From positions 13,511,691-13,575,690 of the forward strand of contig CM033320.1 in the NCBI GenBank assembly GCA_019359835.1: a stretch of DNA of 64,000 nt. The letters are read 5' to 3'. This document shows positions 56,538 to 64,000 of this stretch, piece by piece. The notes under the pieces were generated by a model. The model was not told where the DNA came from, searched no databases, and saw nothing but the letters and a program-made list of their open reading frames with translations. The position numbers and the translations under genes were made by a program. Position 1 is the first letter of the stretch. The number at the start of each line of letters is the position of its first letter. The DNA is from Pharus latifolius (Eukaryota; Streptophyta; Magnoliopsida; Poales; Poaceae).

Positions 56538-57774
56538 TAGAAGAGGATAGTTGCCAACAACAATCCATACACCTTCCAAGAATCGCATCTTGCAGATGCA
56601 AAATATTATTTTCCAAGTGAAGTTCCTAGGAAGCAGCAAGGAAGATCGACGCCATCTGCAGATGCTCTGTTCGCGCCAAGTTCAACTCTTCCTACACAAG
56701 CAAGGTTCCTCATTGCACCATCCTTATCTGCCAGAAAGAGGGAGTTGGTAAAGCGCGCCTATAGGAGCAGGGATTCTAGTTGCGAAAAATCATTCGCAAC
56801 TGTCCCTTACTTATATGGCCCTTCAATCCCATCAGCCTAGTGGAAGCAAGATCCTATTACTCCATTATTATTAAAGGCGGGAGCTGCTTCTTCTCCTTCT
56901 TCTACACCTATGTTGCTAAGGTGCTCAAGCAAATTGCAAGACAATTGTGGCCCAAGATGAGTCCTCAGCTCTTTTCCTCTTTGATACATATGGAAAACCG
57001 GGAGCACAAACGACTTTCATGCAAAAGAGAGGACTTGTCAAAAGAAAATTAAAGCCATTTGAAAAGGCAGCAACGAGTGCTACTTTCAAGCAGCCTCCAT
57101 CGCGCCATACGTCTGTAACAACACCATTGAAAGTCTGGCATGTTCCAGACCCAAATGATTCTACTTCACCCACCATATTCTACAAAATTCCAAAGAAGCA
57201 AGAGTACAACTCCACCATTGAATAGCCCGGTCCTCCGACTGACTCCGAAGCAACTTTGATTGCCATGAAGGTTGAACCCCGAATGGCCAATCTGCTCAAA
57301 AGGGCTGGAGTGAAGCTGGAAAGGAATCAAAGGTTGCCACCTCCGCCTGTAATCTGTGAAGAGTTGTGGGAAAAATAAAAAAAGCTCATCCAGAAGGGGC
57401 ACAAGTCTCGTGACCCTCACCCAAAGTATGGCTTGGGCTATGCCAAATCTAATGATGAAGATGATGAAGCTGATGATGCGCAAAGAGTCACATGTCATAC
57501 CATAGTGACTGATGTCAGCCCACAAGGTCATTGGGATGAAGACAAGCAACATCTCTTGGCCATAATACATGAAGCAATGCCTTTTGAACATGGAGAAGTG
57601 ATAGATGTTACGCCTGCACCTCAACAACTCGAAGATGAAGGGCAAGTACTCACTATTGATGAGCTCGTGAAAATCAACTTGGGAAGTGAGGACGATCCAT
57701 GTCCCACCTTTATCAGTGCGACCCTTACGCCTGAAGAGTACGAAAGTTACCAGAGCTTCTTAATGTAATACAAG
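56538..57774 (+). pseudogene. Gypsy-2 protease-RT linker
   Basis: A decayed spacer with short frames. The last (57433-57768) is acidic and holds EGQVLTIDELVKINLG and FISATLTPEEYESYQSFL, the region found just before RT in grass Tat elements. Confidence 0.65.
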
Positions 57775-58563
57775 GATTCCTTTGCTTGGTCTTATAAAGA
57801 GACGCCGGGGCTTGACCCTCGTGTCTCCATGCATAAGTTGGCGATCGATCCACAATTTTGCCCTGTGAAACAACATTTGCGAAGTTTCCGCCCAGAGTTA
57901 CAAGAAAAATTGTTGCTGAGGTGGATAAGCTAATCATAGCTGGCTTCATTAAGGAAGTGCAATACCCACGATGGCTGACTAATATTGTCCTGGTGTGAAA
58001 GAAGAACGGGCTACTGAGCTCTCTCTTTCATGGATGGATCGTCAGGCTACAATCAGATCAAGATGGATGAACATGATGCCATTGATACCGTCTTTCATAC
58101 GCCAAAAGGGAATTTCTATTATACGGTGATGCCCTTTGGATTGAAGAATGCTAGTGCCACTTATCAGCGAGCCATGACATTCATCTTTGATGAATTAATT
58201 CATCATTCAATAAAATTCTATGTCGATGACTTAGTAGTGAAGACTCGGGAGTGCGAACATCATCAAGATGACCTCCGCGTTGTCTTTGAAAGGCTTCACA
58301 GACACCAACTAAAGATGAATCCCCTTAAGTGTGCATTTGTAGTCTAGTCTGGAATATTTCTAGGATTTATTGTGTGCCACAACGGCATTGAGATTGACCC
58401 AAAGAAAATTAAGGCGATCCTACAGATGTCCCCTCCACGGAACCTAAAGGAGTTGAATTCACTTCAAGGCCAACTTGCCTATATAAGGTGTTTTATTTCT
58501 AACCTTTCAGGTCGCATCCAGCGTTTCACCAGGTTGATGAAGAAAGGAGTGGAATTTGAATAG
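57775..58563 (+). pseudogene. Gypsy-2 reverse transcriptase with internal deletion
   Basis: It begins with SFAWSYKETPGLDPRVSMHK, then passes through stops to a junction near 58012 where the sequence jumps from KKNGLL directly to SFMDGSSGYNQIKM. The intervening block present in Gypsy-1 (WRICVDY...CPKDDFPLP) is missing, about 30 residues. The palm continues with VMPFGLKNASATYQRAM and YVDDLVVKT, then the connection region after a stop near 58347. Confidence 0.82.
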
Positions 58564-58605
58564 GATGAGTAGTGTCAAGATGCTTTCGACAGCATTAAAG
58601 AATAC

Positions 58606-58899
58606 TTGCTCAATCCGCTCGTATTATCAGCACCGATCAAGGGACGGCCTCTCATCCTCTATGTAGCTGTGCAGCCTAACTCATTGGGTGCACTTCTTGG
58701 CCAGCATGATGATGAAGGAAAAGAGGAGGTGTGCTATTATTTGAGCCGTACCATGGTAGGTGCTGAACACAATTATTCACTCATTGAAAAATTGTGTTTA
58801 GCACTTATCTTTGCTCTGAAGAAGCTACAACATTATATGTTATCACATCAGATCCAGCTCATTGCAAGAGCGGATCCAGTAAAATACATATTGAGCTAG
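58606..58899 (+). pseudogene. Gypsy-2 retroviral-type RNase H
   Basis: RPLILYVAVQPNSLGALLGQ and VCYYLSRTMVGAEHNYSLIE, followed by LALIFALKKLQHYMLSHQI. It has its own frame, with a stop just after it at 58897-58899. Confidence 0.8.
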
Positions 58900-59087
58900 C
58901 CGGTTCTCATGGGGCGACTCGGTAAATGGGCTCTACTCATGATGGAGTATGATATCACTTATGTCCCATAGAAGGCAGTTAAGGGTTAAGCCTTAGCTGA
59001 TTTTCTCGCAGCACATCCTGTGCCGGACGATTCTCCTTTGGTCATCGACTTGCCTGATGAAGAAGTCTTTACCTCCAACACGAATGA

Positions 59088-59546
59088 ATGGAGTTGTACT
59101 TTGATGGTGCCTCTCGAACTGAATTAGACCCTAATGGTATGCCAAGAAGGCGAGCCGGGGTAGGTCTCGCGTTCAAGACACCAGAAAGCGGGACGATACA
59201 TTATTCTTTTTCTCTCTTGAAGAAAGAATGTTTAAATAATGAAGCTGAGTATGAAGCACTTATATTTGGCCTATTATTGACACTTTCTATGGATATTCGT
59301 TGTCTCCATGCATTCGGTGATTCTCAACTTATTGTGCGCCAAGTCAATGGTATTTATGAAGTTTGGAAGCCTGAATTGATGCCATATCATGAAGCGGCAT
59401 GAAGGCTTATGAAGAAATTCGAGCATATTGAGATTTCTCATGTGCCTCGAAGTCAAAATGCATCAGCTGATGCTTTGGTGAAGCTTGCCGCAGCACTTGC
59501 TCTTCCAGATGGAGAGTCCGCGCAAGTCATCATTGAAGAAAGGTAG
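59088..59546 (+). pseudogene. Gypsy-2 plant-type (second) RNase H
   Basis: MELYFDGASRTE (catalytic Asp), CLNNEAEYEALIFGL (Glu) and HAFGDSQLIVRQVNGIYE (Asp) are all present. A stop at 59400-59402 precedes the C-terminal SHVPRSQNASADAL-type block. The domain is diagnostic of Tat-lineage Gypsy. Confidence 0.85.
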
Positions 59547-60854
59547 TTGCTTCCTACGGTTTTAGAGCTTATCTCAGAAGAAGCTGAAGTTAACACTGTT
59601 GTCACTTCCAATGTTGAAGAGGAAGACTGGCTTAAACCTTTCCTTGATTATTTCAATCATGGCACTCTACCAGATGACCTAGTGAAGAGGCGTCAGCTGC
59701 AACGTCGACTCCCAACATACACATACAAGTTGGGGATTCTATACCGGTAGTATTTTGATCAAATGCTCCTTCGATGTCTTTCCCGAACAGAAGTCGATAA
59801 AGTTCTGCAAGAAGTTCACCACGAAGTTTATGGTTGCCATCAAAGTGGGTCAAAAATGTACCACATCATTAAACTTGCTAGTTACTATTGGCCCAGTATC
59901 ATGGCTGATTGTCTTAAGATGGCCAAGTCTTGCCATGATTGTCAAATACATGTTGATATCAAGCATCGACCACTGGTTCCTCTTCATCCCACTATCCCTT
60001 CATGGCCATTCGACACCTGGGGCATTGATGTCATTGGCCCCATTGAGCCTCCTTCATCCAGGGGACATCATTTCAATCAATCGACAACTGATTATTTCTC
60101 TAAGTGGGCGGAAGCAATCCCATTGCGGGAAGTGAAGTCTGACAACGTTATCAACTTTCTAGAACGCAACATCCTTTACCGTTTCGGGACACCTCATCGC
60201 ATCATCTCCGACAATGGAAAAACTTTCAAGTCGCAGAAGATCTTTAATTTTACCATGAAGTACAAGATCCAGTGGAATTACTCTACCAGGTATTATCCTC
60301 AAGGCAATGGATTGATTGAAACCTTCAACAAGACATTGGGCAAGATTTTGAAGAAGACAGTCGGAAGATACCGAAGAGACTGGCATGATAGTTTTTTTGA
60401 AGCGTTATGGGCTTATCGCATCAAGGTGCGCACTCCAACACAGCCAACACCCTATTCCCTAGTGTTTGGGAGTGAAGCTGTGCTGCCATTAGAGGTTGGG
60501 ATTCCCACATTAAGAATCTCTCTTCAAGAAGAACTCACACATGATGAACAGATTCGACTTCGTTTTCAAGAGCTAGATGCATTAGAGGAAAATCATCTTC
60601 ATGCACTTCAAGACATTGAGTTGTACCGGCAAAAAATGATATGGGCATATGACAAGCTTGTCAAGCCGCGTGTCTTCAGGAAAGGCGAACTCGTACTTGT
60701 TCTTCGACACCCCATTATGGTCATTAGCAAAGTCAAAGGCAAGTTTGAACCTAAATGGGAAGAACCATACATCATTGAGCAAGCATATGATGGTGGTGCA
60801 TACCAATGGCAGGTTCCTGAAGAAATACTTTGCATGATTGTGCCTCTAGCATGA
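59547..60854 (+). pseudogene. Gypsy-2 integrase, main frame intact
   Basis: A short frame (59547-59750) leads to a 363-codon open frame (59763-60854) that covers the whole integrase. The zinc domain has H20, H26, C57 and C60. The catalytic core has D89 (WGIDVIGPI), D150 (RIISDNGKTF) and E186 (GNGLIETFNK), giving the canonical D,D-35-E spacing. The C-terminal domain follows (GELVLVLRHPI, GKFEPKWEEPYIIEQ). It is the best-preserved part of the element. It would normally be released from gag-pol, and a stop just before 59755 isolates it here. Confidence 0.85.
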
Positions 60855-61840
60855 TCTCCTCACCCCTCCTTTTATTTCTTTCACCCTTTTTGCTTTTAAT
60901 TAAGTTCTTTTTTTGGTTTAAAAAAACTTTTCAAAATGTTTTTACTTACGAGTGTCAATACCTAACAATGGAAGACTTTCTCTGATTATGTCAAGCCAAT
61001 CACCTCTGGTTTTGTGGCTGAAGGATTCATGTACTGAGAAAAGAGTGAATCAACTTGGCTTTATTTGCAATGGAATAACCTCTACACAAAGCACATAGCA
61101 GGTGCAAAATATGTGTAATCAAGGGCAGTAGGAGGCTAATTCATGTCCTATCTAAAGCAACCACTTCACCATGTACTTTGCTATCCAATGCCTCTCTTCA
61201 AATCCATGGAGACATCATGCCCCTGGAGAAACTATAAGATGAAGAACAGGAAAGGGCTACGTGACTCGGCACAAGTCGTAGTTCAATATGCAGCCACTTG
61301 CCACTCCTGTGAGGCATAAACAAGGGTCTTTTAAAAAAAAAAGTTGAAGCCTGCGGGGATTATTTAGTCACTACAAGATGTGGATTGGTTACTTTTGAAG
61401 TCTCAAAACAAAGAAGCATCAATCAAAGTCTCAAAATAAAGAAGCAACCAAAAGAAGCTTCCAAGAAATCCCAAGGAGTACATTCTAGAAATCCTCTAAC
61501 AAATCAATGAAGAAAGCCATCCACCATCCTCGGCAAATAAGGCAAAATTCCAGCAATCCTTTCACTCTACAAACCCTCCAGCTATTCAAGTCAAACCAGC
61601 CATACTTATGACTCCCGATTCAATGAAGTCAGTGCAAGGTGTGTGAAGTCTTGGTGATATCTAGCAGAAGAGAAAAACTTGAAGAGGTTCCTACTGCCTT
61701 TGGCAACTTTTACTAAAGCACTATGCTACCTACACATCTTCACGAGTGAATGAAGTTCATCATGGACATTCGATGTCTTCAGAATAGTGAATCCTTCAGA
61801 GGCTCTATCTCGGGATGATATCCATGGTTTGATGTTTAAA
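60855..61840 (+). other. Gypsy-2 3' untranslated region, non-repetitive part
   Basis: Sequence after integrase with no open frame of note. Scattered AAGAAGC/CAAAGAAGCA phrases occur near 61405-61450. Tat elements commonly carry a long spacer of this sort before the 3' LTR. Confidence 0.6.
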
Positions 61841-62815
61841 GAAAAGCCGATATTTCAAAATAAAATCTCTTTTGGGAAGGTTTTGCCCCAACATTTTAAA
61901 GAAAGAAGACTTTTTTCTTGCTTTGAAACTCTATTTAAAATCAAAGTCTTTTATTTTGGGAAGGTTTTACCCCAATTTATTAAAGAAAGATGGTTTTTTT
62001 CCTTTCTTTAATCGTTTTAAAACAAAAAAATTTTGTGACGATTTTCTCCAATATTTTAAAGAAAGATGTCGCTTTTCCTTTCTTTAATATTCTATTTCAA
62101 AATCAAAATCGTTTATTGTGGGAGGGTTTTCCCCAAAATTTTAAAGAAAGATGTATTTTCCTTTCTTTGTTTTTTATTCTGGGAGGATTTTGCCCCAAAA
62201 TTTTAAAGAAAGATGTATTTTCCTTTCTTTGTTCTTTATTATGGGAGGGTTTTACCCCAATGCGTCGAAGAAAGATGTTTCTTTCTATTCTTTGATGTTC
62301 TTTTAATGGGAAGGTGTTAACCCAATATTCCAAAGAAACCTGTGCTTTCCTTTGATGGTTTTGTCTCAATGTTCCAAAAAAATATGTGCCTTCCTTTCTT
62401 TGATGGCGTTACCCTAATATTCCAAAGAAAGATGTGTTTTTCTTTCTTTAATGGTTTTACCCTAACATTCCAAAGAAAGATGTGTCATTCTTTTATTTGA
62501 TGGTTTTTTATGGGAAGGTTTTACCCCAATATTCCAAAGAAATATGTGTGTTTCCTTTCTTTGATGATTCATTATAATGGTAAGGTTTTACCCCAACATT
62601 TTCCAAATGTAAGGGAAAGATTTTACCCCAAAGTTCCAAAGAAAGACGTTCCTTTCCTTTCTTTGAGGTTATTTATCAAGGGAAGGTTTTATTTCAATAT
62701 TTTCTAAAGAAAGATATTGTATTCCTTTCTTTAAGGCTCTTTCTGATGGGAAGGTTTTATCCCAACGCTTCAAAGAAAGAGGTTATTTTTCTTTCTTTGA
62801 TATGCAGGTTAACAT
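61840..62815 (+). repeat. Gypsy-2 3' tandem repeat block 1
   Basis: At least fifteen degenerate units of roughly 50-90 bp. Each contains GGGAAGGTTTTACCCCAA, then ATTCCAAAGAAAGATGTG and TTTCCTTTCTTTGATGG or close variants. The units are phased, with AAAGAAAG and CTTTCTTT giving local foldback potential. It is non-coding, and the small open frames across it are incidental. Confidence 0.9.
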
Positions 62816-62864
62816 TGCCAAACTTATGTTTGAAGTGACCAAACAAAGTTTGCAATGTCGCCAT

Positions 62865-63275
62865 TGATGGGAACAGTGAAGCATGCCAGTGCGGTTTATG
62901 TGGATCTGTGAAACCCTTTAACTCTACTGGTTGACTTCGTGGTGGCAAGACGAACGCAGTGAAGTCGATAAAAGGTCTTAGATTGTGGCATGATTCTTCG
63001 CTATAACTTAGAAAGATGGGAGCAGTGAAGCATGCCAGTGCGGTTCACATGGATTTGTGAAACCCTTCAACTCTACTGGTTGGCTCCGTGGTTGCTAGAC
63101 AGACGCAGTAAAGTTGATAAAACACCTTAGATTGTGGCATGATTCTTCGCCATGACTTAGGAAGACTGATGACAGTGGATCACTTTGATGAAGCTGTCAA
63201 TTCCTCTCACTGGTTGGCTCCGTGGCAGCTAGACGGACGCAGCAGAATTGCAAGTCTTTAATTGTTGCATGACTT
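62865..63275 (+). repeat. Gypsy-2 3' tandem repeat block 2, about 150-bp unit
   Basis: Two near-complete units begin near 62867 and 63018 (GGGAACAGTGAAGCATGCCA and GGGAGCAGTGAAGCATGCCA) and share CTCTACTGGTTG and TTAGATTGTGGCATGATTCT. A third, more diverged unit begins near 63165. Confidence 0.85.
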
Positions 63276-63499
63276 CCACCTCTGGTCATCATCGAGCAAA
63301 GTTGTTCCACAATTTTTGGTCACATCGAGCAAGTATCATCGACCACAGTTTTTTGATCACCTCATTTTCGACCAAAGCAGCTGTAAGTAAATTACATGTA
63401 GATTTCGTTGCTTGATGCTAGTTTCAAGTCTCGCAACTCAGAAATAACAGTCGGTTTCGCCAAGGTAAGTTCGAGCTGCTTCGCGCACAAACTCAACTC

Positions 63500-63512
63500 A
63501 GCGAGGGGCATT
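63500..63512 (+). promoter_or_regulatory. Gypsy-2 polypurine tract
   Basis: AGCGAGGGGCATT immediately before a TG that begins the putative LTR. A purine run here is expected in front of a 3' LTR. Confidence 0.6.
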
Positions 63513-64000
63513 TGTTCGATGAATTTTTGTAATTAAAAATTCATTAGAAAAGTCCCATGTGACCAAAAGGGCTAAAATAAAAATACATGTATATTTGGGC
63601 TATAAAAAATTGATAAAAAATCAAGACAAAAACTTCACTAGTCAAAAAACCCGTCAAAGTTGGACTGGTCAAACCTGGTCAAAATTGGACTAGTCAAACC
63701 TGGTCAAAAAAATAGTCAAAATCGGCCTGTTCGAACCGGGTCTGGTTTCAACTTGGCCGAACTGACAAAGCCCTTTAATGGCTCAAAATTTGATAAAAAG
63801 GAAATAATCTTTCAGTATCCTTTTGTTTGGGAAAAAATCTCTTATGTATCATTTTGTTTTGGAAATAATCTTTTCTATATCCCTTTGTTTAGGAAATAAT
63901 CTTTTTGTATCCTTTCATTTAGGAAATAATCTTTTAAAAGGGGAAATATATTTCCTATTCGAAATCAAACCCCCTGATTGCCTCTAATTGCAACCAACCC
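63513..64000 (+). repeat. Gypsy-2 3' LTR (partial, runs off window)
   Basis: It starts TGTTCGATGAATTTTTG after the polypurine tract. Repeats of GTCAAACCTGGTCAAAA lie at 63660-63720, and GGAAATAATCTTTT phrases at 63800-63930. The LTR end is not in the window, so the length is unknown. Confidence 0.6.

Larger units (their letters stand above)
52100..64000 (+). mobile_element. Gypsy-2: large Tat-lineage LTR retrotransposon, 5' end unclear, 3' end beyond window
   Basis: The order is an extra upstream ORF region, gag, protease, RT, RNase H, plant-type RNase H, integrase, a long 3' region with two tandem-repeat blocks, a polypurine tract and the start of the 3' LTR. The double RNase H and the repeat-rich 3' region are both Tat-lineage traits (Ogre, Grande, RIRE2 relatives). 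Its length already exceeds 11 kb. Stops and at least one internal deletion make it non-autonomous, though the integrase frame is intact. Confidence 0.88.

Noticed and set aside
61787..62369. Overlapping Phe/Lys-rich open frames
   Set aside because: They are produced by the tandem repeat in the Gypsy-2 3' region.

Overview
The window is plant nuclear DNA from a grass (Poaceae). The evidence is the gene content (a tocopherol cyclase close to the cereal form, an At3g16190-type isochorismatase-fold gene), canonical plant introns, and a dense load of grass-type Copia, Tat-lineage Gypsy and Mutator-like (MULE) elements. The species cannot be fixed from this sequence alone.

Only two host genes look functional, both on the minus strand: an inactive-nicotinamidase-like hydrolase (2794-11622, 5 exons, 196 aa) and VTE1 tocopherol cyclase (13327-21919, 10 exons, 468 aa). 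Each was rebuilt exon by exon and reads open from ATG to stop. A complete but decayed 5.7-kb Copia element (3583-9284) with unusually short LTRs sits inside the last intron of the nicotinamidase-like gene, in sense orientation. Its leader holds a captured F-box fragment.

The rest is nested mobile DNA. MULE-A (22462-31134) is a complete element with about 105-bp TIRs and a perfect 9-bp target duplication (TCAATGTTC). It encodes a MuDR-type transposase and, immediately downstream on the same strand, a multi-exon plant mobile domain (PMD) gene. A solo LTR (22904-24594, duplication ATAAT) lies in its leader. MULE-B (37078-50810) is a distinct subfamily in the opposite orientation, with about 250-bp TIRs and an 8/9 matching duplication. 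It carries the same transposase-PMD pair, both decayed, and its leader was invaded by a Tat-lineage Gypsy (about 43110-49374). A third, truncated copy (MULE-C, 1-1345) is a sister of MULE-B. A second solo LTR (32707-34623, duplication TACTG) lies between MULE-A and MULE-B. A second, larger Tat-lineage Gypsy (about 52100 to beyond the window end) fills the right side and ends in long tandem repeats, a polypurine tract and the start of a 3' LTR.

The most notable signal is the shared architecture of the MULEs. Both complete elements have a transposase followed by a PMD gene on one strand. Their ends carry repeated hairpins around an AGTCGC...GCGACT core that persists although the rest of their TIRs differ. 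A GA-rich tract lies inside the 5' end, and the MULE-B/C leaders carry 6-bp telomere-like TTAGGG arrays. In MULE-A the two genes are interrupted by only three nonsense codons, each explicable as a single C-to-T change.
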